Made by a program: the position numbers and the translations under genes. A stretch of 64,000 nucleotides of DNA, taken from positions 40,970,501 through 41,034,500 of the forward strand of contig CM053164.1 of the NCBI GenBank assembly GCA_028571685.1, written 5' to 3'. Position 1 is the stretch's first letter. Each line of letters starts with the position of its first letter. A model generated the notes under the pieces. That model was given only the letters and a program-made list of their open reading frames with translations, was not told the origin of the DNA and did not search any database. The stretch comes from Heterohyrax brucei. Taxonomy: Eukaryota; Chordata; Mammalia; Hyracoidea; Procaviidae. Positions 11,777 through 22,165 of this stretch are shown piece after piece.

Positions 11777-12162
11777 TGTCTTAGTCATCTCGTGCTTCTA
11801 CAACAAAAATACCACAGTAGATGGCTTTAAAAAGAGAAATTTTATTTTGTCATAGTCTAGTAAGTGACAAGCCTAGATTCAGGACATCTGCTACAGGGAA
11901 CGGCTTTCTTTGTTGGCCCTGAAGGAAGGTCCTTGTCATCACTCTTCCTCTGGACTGAGAGCTTCTGACACACAGAGACTTCAAGGCACAGTATAACCTT
12001 ACACATTAAGTCCTGCCCCACCAATACAGCCGCAGCCCACCCTCCCTCAGCAACATAGAGGTAGGATTTACAGCATGGGGGAACATCACAAAATACGCGG
12101 ACTCATGGCCTAGCCAAACTGCTACACACATTCCCGGGGGGGATACGATTCAATCCATTGCA
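11777..12162 (+). mobile_element. Solo LTR, ERVL-MaLR-like, plus strand
   Basis: Starts TGTCTTAGTCATCTCGTGCT and contains GATGGCTTTAAAAAGAGAAA and GGTCCTTGTCATCACTCTTC. It ends near GGATACGATTCAATCCATTG. It is the same family as 12773, 18540 and 58131. Flanking target duplication is not clear. Confidence 0.7.
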
Positions 12163-12239
12163 GCATTTATCTCAGGCTGGGAAAATTGGGTGCTGCTGCT
12201 GGGGCCCTCAGAACCAAGCTAACCGTGACTAGGAAAGCC

Positions 12240-12425
12240 ACCACCACTACCAGCTGCCATCAAATTGGTTCCCACTTGCGGCTGCCCTGTTCATGCTAGA
12301 ATACAACTGTGCTGCATGGGGTGTTTGGTGGCTGATCTTTCAAAAGCAGGTCTTGCTTGTGAGGTGGACTTGAACCTCGCTTAACCATTTGCAGCCTAGC
12401 ACCTTTAACTGGCTTGCAGACCCAA
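12240..12425 (-). mobile_element. AfroSINE, minus strand, diverged
   Basis: GCCATCAAATTGGTTCCCACTTG is a reversed RTE tail, followed by TTTCAAAAGCAGGTCTTGC and a worn tRNA-like head. Confidence 0.65.
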
Positions 12426-12429
12426 GGGC

Positions 12430-12772
12430 TCTGTGAGAGTGTGAGAGGCTGTGTTCTACCAAGAGCTGTGTTTAAAGATGAAGAAAGCTGAGGGCTGTGA
12501 GGTGGGCTGATGTTTGGTTTCCAGTCACAGCTGTCAGGCCCAGTGCTCAAATCAGCTGCCTGGGGCTGGGGGAGTGGTTTGAAGGTGTGCCTATGGCAAA
12601 ATTTCCAAGGATCAAAAGAGAACTGTTCCCTTCTTTCTTCTAGTAACATACCCCAGGGGAGGCTCACCAGGAAAAGGGGCTCCAGGAGCTGGAATCCCGG
12701 GGCTCGGAGCTTAGCTTCCTTGTTCTTGCCATTAGCTTTCCACGCAGTGCTCTTCCTCTCCACAATTGTGCT
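12430..12772. other. Intergenic, no feature recognised
   Basis: No exon or repeat recognised. A 155-codon minus-strand open frame spans from the SINE through this stretch and is judged to be chance. Confidence 0.5.
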
Positions 12773-13284
12773 CTCTTAGTCACCTAGTGCTGCTGCAACA
12801 GAAACATCCTGAATGGATGGCTGTAACAAACAGAAATTTATTGTCTCAGTCTAGAAACCTGGAAGTGTGAGTTCAGCTTGCCAGTTCCAGGGGAAGGCTT
12901 TCTCAGCTGGCTCTGTAGGAAGATACTTGTCGTTAATCTTCCCACAATCAAGTAGCTTCTCAGCACAGGGACCCCAGGTCCAAAGGGCACACTCTGCTCC
13001 CTGCTCCTCTTTCTTGTTGGCATGAGGTCCCTCTCCTCTCTGCTCACTTTTCTTTTTTATATCTCAAAAGAGATTGACTTCAATACAATTAATCTTGTAG
13101 ATTAAGCAGTCTCATTAACATAAATGCCTCTAATCCTGCCTCATTAACATCACAGAGGTTAAGATTTATAACACATAGAATAATCACATCAGATCACAGA
13201 ACAGTGGAAAATCACACAGTACTGGGAATCATGGCCTAGCAAAGTTGATACACATTTTCCAAGGACACAATTTGGTCCATGACA
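12773..13284 (+). mobile_element. Solo LTR, ERVL-MaLR-like, plus strand
   Basis: The most complete copy of the window's LTR family: TTAGTCACCTAGTGCTGCTG at the start, ATGGCTGTAACAAACAGAAA, a CAAAAGAGATTGACTTCAAT middle, and an end at TTTGGTCCATGACA. About 510 bp with no internal retroviral genes. Confidence 0.75.
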
Positions 13285-13594
13285 CCCTCTCTCTGCCTTT
13301 TTAGCCTGACCAACTCCTGCTCACTTTGGACTCAGCTGGTGCGTGTATTCCCGAAAGCTGCTTCTACAGCCATGTCCCCAGCTAAGGCTGCGTTAGGGGT
13401 CTCCGAGCGCTACCCCGCCATCTCCTCTCCCTGCACCCTTGGGCTGCTCCATTCACCTTCCCGCTGTCAGAGTGGGTGTCCCTGGTGCACTGAGTCTTTG
13501 CAGAGCCTCCACCCTGTGCATAGTAGGATACCTGATACTGACATGTTGAAAGGGTGACCATGATGACCTAGCTGGGATAGGGTCTAAAGGCCGA

Positions 13595-13738
13595 AAAAGA
13601 GATACTTGAGCTGCGTGGGATTTTCTCAGCTGTAATCTTTACAAGCAGCAGAGCCCCAGGCCTTTCTGACAGGGAACCATTGTGTGAGTTCGGAACCACC
13701 AATCTTTACAGCAAATTGATTTCACCACCCAGGGACCC
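13595..13738 (-). mobile_element. AfroSINE, minus strand, partial
   Basis: TCAGCTGTAATCTTTACAAG, AGCCCCAGGCCTTTCTG and the head CACCCAGGGACCCTAC match the reverse of the SINE body and tRNA-like head. The RTE tail is missing. Confidence 0.7.
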
Positions 13739-13751
13739 TACAAGAGGTAAA

Positions 13752-13905
13752 ACAAAAAACCATTGTCATTGAGTTGATTCTGGCTCATAGTGACCCTAAA
13801 GGACTGAGGGTTTCCAAGGAGCAGCTGGTGGACTCAAACTGCTGACTTTTTGGTTCATGCCTAAGCTCTTAATCACTGTGTCACCAACACACCCACCAAG
13901 AGGCT
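13752..13905 (-). mobile_element. AfroSINE, minus strand
   Basis: AACCATTGTCATTGAGTTGATTCTGGCTCATAGTGACCCT is a reversed tail; GCCTAAGCTCTTAATCACTG is the reversed head. It lies directly beside the previous copy in the same orientation. Confidence 0.85.
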
Positions 13906-13909
13906 ACCC

Positions 13910-15280
13910 CCTTCAAATTCTCCAGCCTCCTTCTCCCCTCTTGCAACGTTCTGTGCTACTTTGCCTACTTTTTCTTTCTTTTTATGTTCCTTTTCCATCT
14001 CCCTTTTACCTTTCCTGTCTCTTCCTCTCTTTTCTCACATTAATCATACTGAATTCAAGGCTATTTTGATACTGTATTTACTGAATTCAAGCGAATGTTT
14101 AGTTTTTTTTTTCTTTAATTAGATGATCTTAGTGTCTCCTTAAAAAAACAACTAAATTCACTAACATTTCCTATCTATGAAGATAGCAGGTAATCCATGT
14201 TTGTATGGCTTTCTGAGGTTCACTCCCACATGGGATAAGTCTCATGAGGCCTCTTATAAACCAGTGCATCTTCAGGAAAAGGCCCACAGAGCTGCTGTAG
14301 GCAAGGCATTGAGATTTTCTGAACCTCAAAGGTCACATCTATAGCGTGGTAGCAATTCTACCCTGCCAACCCCCAGCAACCCCCAGCTGAGCCAGTATGG
14401 GCACCTCGGGGGCCTACTGCAACCCTGCTGGCTAATCAGCCACTTAGCTAACTCTCAGTCTATCATTTATTCTGTAAAGATTTAGCACACTCATTGTTGT
14501 GTTGGGTGCTGTGGGTTCAGGGATCGAGATGACACAGTACGGGGTCTCACGCAGAACAGACAGAGGGTGAGGACACAGGTCACTATAGCACAGGCAGGGG
14601 GAGGGGACGAGCAGCGCTCAGTGACCCAGAGGCCAGGAATAAGGGGAAGGAGGGCTCAACCCTATCTGGGAGCCAGGGAGCCTTCCTGGAGCACGTGACA
14701 CCTGAGCAGAGTGTTTTTCCTTTAACAGCTTTTATCACTGGTTTTCTTATTTTAACATATTTCACATGGAGAATTTAGAAAAACACAGACGTGAATGTAT
14801 TTTGAAGGGTGGGTGGAAATTCCTTCCACCTGGTTTGTAACTAGTTATTTACCTCCAGAGAAAAAGGTTTCTCACCAGACCTTGGTATTTCTGCTTCTTG
14901 CTCCTCTGGAAGCCCGTACCCGCTCCCCCCAACCCCAATTTCACAGTTATCTCTTAGAATCATTCTAGAATTCCAGTTCCAACAACATCCTGTGAACTCA
15001 TTAGTAGCTGTGGTCTTCATCAGTTGTCGTTTACAGAGTCAGACTGTGAAGACAACACTTCTCCCAGATCTGCATCCATGGAGATGGAATGAGATTGGGA
15101 GGGGCAACTGTAAGCTGCAGAGTGTTGTTACTCACAGCTGGACTGCTGAACGGGGCTGGAGGCCGGGTCCAGGCGCAAAGGCCACCCTCCCCGCCCGTGA
15201 CGCAAACCTAGTGCTGACCCACTCTGCACGTCTCCCTGGGTTGGTATGAGAGTCACTGGAGAAACTGTGCATTTGGAGGC
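13910..15280. other. Intergenic, no gene recognised
   Basis: Contains a pyrimidine-rich stretch (13915-14045), an A/T-rich patch near 14100, and 14450-14720, which resembles an old dispersed repeat of unassigned family. No coding exon seen. Confidence 0.5.
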
Positions 15281-15284
15281 AGCA

Positions 15285-15490
15285 GTTACACCTTCAGTGT
15301 ACTGCCATGTAGTTGATTCTAACACCAGCAGCCCCGTGTGTTACACAGCACTGCTCCCAGGGGATTTCTTGGCTGCAGTCTTTATGGAAGCAAATCACCT
15401 ACTACAGCATTATGGGTGAGTTCCAAGCACCAACCTTTAGGTTAGCAGTGGACAGCAAACCATTTGTGCCACCCAGGGACCTTAGTCATT
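15285..15490 (-). mobile_element. AfroSINE variant, minus strand
   Basis: GCCATGTAGTTGATTCTAAC is the reversed tail and TGTGCCACCCAGGGACC the reversed head. It is the variant with GTGTGTTACACAGCACTGCT in the middle. Confidence 0.8.
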
Positions 15491-16345
15491 CCTAAGCAGC
15501 CATCCGTGCAAAGACGCCTCAGTGCACCTTCAGAAGATTTGTTGACAAAAACCTCAAGGCTTGTGGAATTACCAGGGCCCCACTGACCTGCAGGATTGGG
15601 CTCAAAAGCAAATCACACAACAGAGTTTTCACGATTTGGTTTTTGCCCTTTCTGAAACTACTCTTGTGGATTCCTTTGAGGGACAGTATGAGGTGAAAAG
15701 AAAGTTCCCACGGACAGAGGAGATTTAAGACAAAAATGCATGCCTCCTCCCCATACGCTCATGCACTTGAATTAACAGAGCGTTCTGGGCAAACATAGGT
15801 GGTGCAGAGCACACCAAGCGGCTGCTTGAGGAGCGCCCCCCGTCCCCCTCCCCACCTGGCCCACCCCGCCCCCAGTGCTCTCTTAGAGCCTCGATGGGCC
15901 TCCAGGGCCCCTTGGGCCCCCTGGGTTGAGCCAAGAGGGGCTGCTTTGCTCCGCGTGGCCTCCAGGTCTGCACATTCCCTTCCCGCCGTAGCCTCACAGG
16001 CCAGGTCTCTGAGTCCTGCAGCGGAACAGAAGGATCCTTCTGGCGCACCCTGTGTGGCCTTTCCATCAGCTTTCTATGTTCCCAACCACTCCTGGACCTC
16101 AGGATCACCCCTTCTCTTCGGCCCCAGCAGGCAGTAACACAGACAGACGAGACAGTTTGAGGGCGAGAGATAGCTGGGCTTGAGTGCAGCGGCGATTTGC
16201 AGGGTCACACGAGAAAGCACCCAGAGATGCGGAGGTATCTTCTGAGAGAGCCCGTGGGGTTGCTCAGGGACGGGGCCTGGCAAGAGGGCACAGTCCCCCC
16301 AGAAAGCGGCTGCGGCATCTGACAGGACCGTTCAGACCGACTCTG

Positions 16346-16373
16346 GTTGCCAGGCGCACAGTTGCCAGGTGAC
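16346..16373 (+). promoter_or_regulatory. RFX X-box-like site (two GTTGCC half-sites)
   Basis: GTTGCC occurs at 16346 and again at 16361 as GTTGCCAGGTGAC. The second fits the X-box pattern GTNRCC(N)RGYAAC with one mismatch in the right half. X-boxes bind RFX factors, which switch on ciliary genes. It lies 65-90 bp upstream of the CIMIP2C ATG. Confidence 0.55.
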
Positions 16374-16381
16374 CCGCGGGC

Positions 16382-16388
16382 TGTTTAC
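16382..16388 (+). promoter_or_regulatory. Forkhead (FOXJ1-type) site
   Basis: TGTTTAC is an exact forkhead core. FOXJ1, the master regulator of motile cilia, binds this core, often beside RFX sites. Here it sits 9 bp after the X-box-like site and 50 bp before the start codon. Confidence 0.5.
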
Positions 16389-16437
16389 CATCCCGCGCGG
16401 GGGCGCTGGGACTCGCTGCGATCCAGCTGCACCCACC

Positions 16438-16511
16438 ATGGCCTCTCGCAGCGCGGGCACGCTACTGACCGAGTTCAATGCTGCCTATGTGGCCCCCAGC
16501 CTCATGCCCGG
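16438..16511 (+). CDS. CIMIP2C: Ciliary microtubule inner protein 2C, exon 1
   Basis: The ATG sits in a near-perfect Kozak context (CCCACCATGG). The exon encodes MASRSAGTLLTEFNAAYV then APSLMP and two bases of a glycine codon, and ends at the donor GTAAGG. Residues match the remembered human FAM166C/C2orf70 N-terminus almost exactly. The protein belongs to the CIMIP2 (FAM166) family and lines the inside of axonemal doublet microtubules in motile cilia and sperm tails. Joined to exons at 37054, 38674 and 41462, the reading frame is 606 bases, giving 201 residues plus stop, the same length that I recall for human. No stop or frameshift is present. The 20.5-kb intron that follows is rich in retroelements. 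Confidence 0.95.
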
Positions 16512-16599
16512 GTAAGGCGGTCACACACCCAGGACCTACTTCGAACTTGCTGGTCAGAGCCCCTAGGGAAGCTCATCTCCTCCTCGTCTCTGTAAATAA

Positions 16600-17975
16600 C
16601 TTACTCGGCGGTCCAGCCGCTGCCATGGTATCCTTTGGGTCGACGTGAAAGGTAGCCCAGTGCGCCAGGTTTTCACCTGGCTGGGTGTTCTTCCTAGAGG
16701 ATTGAGCTCCCTGAGAGCAGGCAGCTTCTCTGAGGAAGTCTGTCCCCGGTGAGGGCAGAGAGGGCTAGGGGTTTGGATAACCCAGCAGGGAGCGCAGCCG
16801 GCCCTTCTGAAGCAGGATCAGGGTCCCATGAAGAGGGAAGATTGGAGATGCGCGTGGGGTTTGGTGTTTGAAGTCTAGGCAAGGCAGATTGGAGCCCGAG
16901 GAAAGGGCATGAGAGTCCTGAGAATGGAGCAGACTCGTTGGCTCCAGCACAGTGCAGGGCATCCAGAATTCGTACAGGATTAGAACTAGTTGGCTGAAGG
17001 AGGCAGGCTGGGGGCCCTCAGGAAGAATCTAGCAGCGTAGACCCGCTGTCGTTCATGCTGGTAGTAGGGGCTGTTCACCGGGCTTCGCGGTGGGTCCTTT
17101 CACTAATCTCCTACAATCCTCACAGAAGTTTGAAAGTTTCCTAGCCCACAGAGCTGCTTTGCCTTTAGCAATTTCAGATGCAGGGGCAAGTTTACCTTTC
17201 TCTGGGTGTTTTCAGACTCCAAACATCTAAGCTGATAGTCTTTCCTCCTGTTCTTTGGTCCTTTCTCCCAATGTGTCTCAGATTTCCAACCTGAAACTTT
17301 TCTTCTATGGTGTAAGATGATCTGATCTTTCTCAGGATTCAGTATGGTCACTGAGGGTCAGAGACAGGGTTCTGAGAAGCTCACGGCACAGGGGCAGCGA
17401 ATCCGTATAGAATAAATGAGGGAGTGAATAAATTAACGTTTTGAGATTTCTGCAGGTAGGTCTGCTTTTGGGTGGGGAAAAATGCTGTCTTTTGCAAACT
17501 GAACATATTGCAAAATGAAGAAAAGACCACACAGAGCATGTTTGTATAAAATTTGGAGTGGTTTGAAGCAGGCAAAACAAGACAGTAAGCCAGCCAAGTG
17601 CCGTCACGGGTTGTAACTTTAAAACCTTTACTGGAGACTGTGCACACAGAGCTAGTGCAATCTGTAACTGTGGGCTAGTGTTGTTGTGGTTTGAACCCAG
17701 CCCGTTTGCCAACAGGCCCTTACTCTCAGCCTTGGAGAGCACCGACACTACTTGGGTTCCCATCAAACAAAGCTGACCGACCAGATCAGGGTAATGTCCT
17801 GAAGCCAAGCCAGCTGTGTTCGAGAAGGTGACTTAAGATTTTCATGTCAGCGTTCACTCACTGGGGCATTCACGTGTTGAAGATGTATAGAGTGTGTCAA
17901 AATGCTGGGAAGATAAAGGCAAAGAAGTGGGGAAGCTTTCCTCAAGGGGGTCCCAAACAAAATAGCAAAAGTGTT
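16600..17975. other. CIMIP2C intron 1, start; no further exon
   Basis: No recognised repeat or exon. A 158-codon minus-strand frame (17332-17808) has no recognisable domain and is judged to be chance. Confidence 0.5.
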
Positions 17976-17979
17976 GCAT

Positions 17980-18130
17980 TCAAGTTAATTCCAATCAAGT
18001 GACACTGTAGGACAGAGTAGGACTGCCCCTTAGGTTTCCAAAGAGTGGCTGGTGAATTTGAACTGCCAGTCTTTTGGTTAGCAGCCTTACAATACCATAG
18101 TTCCTAACCACTGCACCACCAAGCTCCCTG
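17980..18130 (-). mobile_element. AfroSINE, minus strand, tail-less
   Basis: ACTGTAGGACAGAGTAGGACTG, TTTGGTTAGCAGCC and CCACTGCACCACCAAGCTCC are the reversed middle, box-B region and head. Confidence 0.85.
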
Positions 18131-18539
18131 AGTAGCTCCTAGTCTGGTATAAACACATGAAGTTTAGTTTGAATCTGTTTTTGCAGCCATGGTAGTGGTG
18201 TTTATGGCACACTCTGGATGTTCATTATGAGGTCTGGTCTTACATGTTGATATTTTCTTTAAGTCACCCACAGGGTCCATTGCACCCTCTGCCCTTTGCT
18301 ATTTCCCACCTGTAAGGCAAAGTGTGGTGCTCCTGGAAGCCCTACCCCACTTACTGTACTCTGAGTCGATTCCGATGCCACTTATCTGCCATTATCTTGA
18401 GCACCTGTCTTATGACTGATTTACAAACTGTGATAACAAGTGAATCATAAATTAGTCTTCAAGCCTGAGCCAGGCTAGCTTGAGCAGCTGAGCCTGTTCG
18501 GGACAGCTTTCTTGTCTGAGCCTTTCTGGGAAGGATAGG
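18131..18539. other. CIMIP2C intron 1, no feature recognised
   Basis: AT-balanced intronic sequence without recognisable repeat or exon. Confidence 0.4.
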
Positions 18540-19045
18540 TGTTTCAGTCAGCGAGGGCTGCTCTAACAGAAACACTACAGAGTGGATGGCTTTAACAAAG
18601 GAAGGTTTATTCTTACACAGTCCGGTAGGTTGCAAGTCCAGATTCAGGATGTGCACTCCAGGGAAAGGTTTTCCCCGTTGTTGGCTCTGCAGGAAAGTCT
18701 GGTATTGCATCAGTCTTTGTCCAGGGAGCATCTTGGCACAGGAACCTCAGGTCTGAAGGACGTGCCCTTCTCCTGGTCCTGCTTTCTTGGTGGTGTGAGG
18801 TTCCCAAATTATCTGTTGCTTCCTTTCCTTTTATCTCTTATAGGATGAAAGTATTAAGGGTGGGGTAAACCACCCTCCAGGGAAACTCCCTTTACAGTGG
18901 AGCAGGGAGGTAATCCTATGAAGGGATTTACAGTCCCATCCCAATCCTTTAACATACAGCACAGGAAAATCACAAAATATTGGAAATTGTGGCCCAGTCA
19001 CATGGCTACACATATTTTTACAGGGACACAGTTCAGCACATGATG
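18540..19045 (+). mobile_element. Solo LTR, ERVL-MaLR-like, plus strand
   Basis: Starts TGTTTCAGTCAGCGAGGGCT, contains GTGGATGGCTTTAACAAAGG and TCTTGGCACAGGAACCTCAG, and ends near CACAGTTCAGCACATGATG. Same family as 12773. Confidence 0.7.
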
Positions 19046-19049
19046 AAAT

Positions 19050-19640
19050 GTTTGCCTCAGAACTTTCCATTAACTATGAATGAATTAGGCGGTTTTATGT
19101 TTCTAAATGCTACTTATTGGAATTTTGTTAACTTAGTAAAAGAATCCAATAGCCCCAGTCACACACAGATAATTATTTTGTGTGCCTTTTTAACATTAAT
19201 TACAGGACTTTAAGCACAGCCAGTCTCTTCTGACAGTCAAATCACCCATCCCCATGACAGTTTTCTCAGTAGAAGAAGAGAATATTTGTGCTGGTAATGC
19301 CTTGGAGTTCATTTAGCCTAGGCCCTTCCTGTTCATTTAGCCCAGGCCATTGAGGTCCCGGGGGACTTGCTGACCTAGGTCCTTGACACCCAGCACTATG
19401 AGCCTACTGTGTGAGCAGGGGCTGTGCTGGTAAAAAACAAACTTCACAACAATCCAAATGAGCAATCAGACAACTGCAGAAGCTGAGCAGCTTGCCCAAG
19501 GTTGTTCAACAAATAAGTTCCTGAGCCAAGCCTTTGTGACTTTTTTGTGATAGCTCTCCCCAACATCAGTCTCCCTGCACCCCAACCCCATATTGCCTCT
19601 CACGGTGTCTCCCTAATTCAACAGAGACAGGATGGAGCAG
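19050..19640. other. CIMIP2C intron 1, no feature recognised
   Basis: Intronic sequence. A MIR-like hint lies near 19480-19540 (TGAGCAGCTTGCCCAAGGTT). No exon seen. Confidence 0.4.
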
Positions 19641-19649
19641 ACATGCATA

Positions 19650-19745
19650 GATGAGCTCTGGAGCCAGGCTGCTTGGATTTGAATCCTGACTTCATCATTT
19701 CCTAGCAGCGCCACCTTGGCCACATTGCGTATCCACTCTGTGCCT
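19650..19745 (+). mobile_element. MIR, plus strand
   Basis: GAGCCAGGCTGCTTGGATTTGAATCCTGACTTCATCATTTCC is a classic MIR core start, cut short by the SINE that follows. Confidence 0.8.
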
Positions 19746-19858
19746 CAGTTACATCCCTGAGTGGCACTTGATGACTAACTGAAAAATTTGTGGTTCACAC
19801 TCACCTAGCACTGCTGTGGAAGAAAGACCTGGTGATCTGCTTCTGTAAAGATTATTGC
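19746..19858 (+). mobile_element. AfroSINE 5' part, plus strand
   Basis: Worn head and middle (GAAGAAAGACCTGGTGATCT, CTTCTGTAAAGATTA). It stops where the RTE element of opposite orientation begins. Confidence 0.7.
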
Positions 19859-19859
19859 T

Positions 19860-22165
19860 ATTAGGTGCTATGGAGTTGGTCCCGACTCATAAAGACCCAT
19901 GTATGACAGACTGAAACACTGTCTGGTCTTGTACTATGCCTACAATCATTTTTATGCTTAAGCCCAATGGAGAAGCCACTGTGTCAATCCATCTCCTTGA
20001 GGGTCTTCCTCTTTTTCACTGACCTGCTACTTTACCAAGCGTGATGTCATTCTCCAGGGACTGATCCCTCCTGACAACATGTCCACAGTATGTAAAATGT
20101 AGTTTCATCATCCTTGCTTCCAAGGAGCACTCTGGTTGTACTTCTTCCAGACAGGTCTGTTTGATTTTTTGGTGGTCCGTGGTACATTCAGTATTCTTCT
20201 CTAACACCGCAATTCTAAAGCATCAATTCTCCTTCCATCTGCTTTATTCATTGTCCAGATTTTGCATGCATATGATGCAATTATATGAATGCAAAAGCTG
20301 GACCAGTGCTTGGGTCAGGCGCATCTTTGTCTTCAAGGTGACGTCTTTCATTTCTGAACCCTGGTAAGAGGTCTTTTGCAGCAGATTGTCCCAATGCAAA
20401 GTGTCTGTTGATTTCTTGGCTGCTGTTTCCATGGCATTGATTATGAAATCAAGTAAAATGAAATCCTTGACAGTCTCAATCGTTTCTCCACTTATCATGA
20501 TGTTGCTTACTGGTCCAGCTGTGAGCATTTTTGTTTTCTTGATATTGAGGTACAATCCCTACTAAGGCTGTGGTCTTTGATTTTCATCAATAAGTGTCTC
20601 AAATCCTCTTCACTTTCAGCAAACCAAGTTGTGTTATCTGCATAACACAGGTTGTTAATGAGTCTTCCTCCAATCGTAATGCCTTGTTCTTCTTCATACA
20701 GTCCAGTCTCGGATTATTTGCTGAGCATACAGATTGAAAAGGTATGGTGAAAGGATACAGCCTTGATGCACACGTTTCCTGACTTTAAACCATGCAGTGT
20801 CCCCTTGTTCTGTTCTTGCAACTGTCTCTTAATCCATGTACAGATTCTTTAAAAGCACAATAAGTGTTCTGGAATTCCCATTCTCTGCAATGTTAGCCAT
20901 AATTTGTTATGATCCACACAATCAATGCCTTTGCATAGTCAATGAAACCCAGGTAAGCATCATTCTGGCACTTTGTGCTTTCAGCAGTGCTATCCCTGGT
21001 TCCATGTCCTCTTCTGAATTCAGTTTGAATTTCTGGCAGTTCCTTGTCAGTATACTGTTGCAGTCATTTTTGAATGATCCCGAACAAGATTTTACTTGCA
21101 TGTGATATTAATTATATTGTTCGATAATTTCCACATTCAGTTGGATCACCTTTCTTTATAACGGGCATAAATATGGAACTCTTCCAGTAGGTTGGCCAGG
21201 TAGCTGTCCTCCAAATTTCTTGGCATAGACAAGCAAGCACTTCCAGCATCACATCCATTTGTTGATATATCTCAATTGATATTCCATATTTTTTGCCACT
21301 GCCTTCAGTGCAGCTTCAGCTTCTTCCTTTAGTACCATTGGCTCCTGATCATATGCTTCCTCTTCAAATGGCCAAACATTGACCAGTTCTTTCTGGTATA
21401 ATGACTCTGTGTATTCCTTTCATCTTCCTTGAATGTTTCCTGAGTCATTTAATATTTTGCCTGTAGAATCCTTCACTATTACAAGTTGAGACTTGATTTT
21501 TTTCTTCAGTTCTTTCAGTCTGAGAAATGTAGAATATTATCTTCCCTTCTGGTTTTCTATTTCCTGCTCTTTGCACATGTCATTATAGTACTTTATTTTG
21601 TCTTCTTGAGCAGCCCTTTGAAATCTTCAGTTCAGTTCTTTTATGTTGTCATTGCTTCTTTTTGCTTTAGCTACTCGACATTTCAGAGCAAGTTTCAGAG
21701 TCTCTTCTGACATCAGTTTGGTCTTTTCTTTCTTTCCTGTCTTTTTAATGACCCCTTGCTTTCTTCATGGATGATGTCTTTGATGTCATTCCACAGTTCT
21801 TCTGGTTTTCTGTCATTAGTGGTCAACATATCAAATCTGTTCTTGAGGTGATCCCTAAACTCAGGTGGGCTATACTTTAGGTCATGTTTTGGCTCTCGTG
21901 GACTTGATCTAATTTTCTTCAGTTTCACTTTGAACTTTCATCTGAGCAATTGATGATCTGCAGCACAGTCAGCACCTGGTCTTGTTTTGACTGCTGATAT
22001 GGAGACTTTCCATCATCTTTTTCCCACAGATGTAGTGAATTTGATTCCTGTGTATTCCATCTGGTGAGGTCCATGTGTTGCCACTTGTGTTGGTAAAAAT
22101 GGTATTTGCAGTGAAGAAGTCATTAGTCTTGCAAAATTCTATCATGGGATCTCTTGCATCATTTC
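19860..22165 (-). mobile_element. RTE-type LINE, 5'-truncated, minus strand
   Basis: About 2.3 kb read right to left. Near 21969-22235 the translated strand shows an endonuclease-like TWTSPDGIHRNQIHYI motif, the catalytic end of an APE-type endonuclease. Bases 21713-21928 give the linker (PPEFRDHLKNRFDML). Bases 20244-20555 give reverse transcriptase remains (ETVKDFILLDF, then NAMETAAKKS). The 3' end at 19860 carries TTAGGTGCTATGGAGTTGGTCCCGACTCAT, the sequence shared with AfroSINE tails. The pairing explains how AfroSINEs are copied. Many stops and frameshifts make this a dead copy. It resembles the RTE family known from elephant. Confidence 0.85.

Larger units (their letters stand above)
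15790..16437 (+). promoter_or_regulatory. CIMIP2C: GC-rich promoter and 5'UTR of CIMIP2C
   Basis: GC content and CpG frequency rise sharply here compared with neighbouring DNA (for example CCACCCCGCCCCC near 15860 and CCATCCCGCGCGGGGGCGC near 16390). It ends at the CIMIP2C start codon. Overlapping 110-127-codon open frames on both strands are expected from CpG-rich DNA. Likely a CpG-island promoter; the transcription start is not placed. Confidence 0.7.

Noticed and set aside
12296-12763. 155-codon minus-strand frame
   Set aside because: It crosses a degraded SINE and unique DNA and shows no domain.
15725-16137. Overlapping 127- and 112-codon frames on both strands
   Set aside because: CpG-rich promoter DNA has few stops; neither has domain or splice support.
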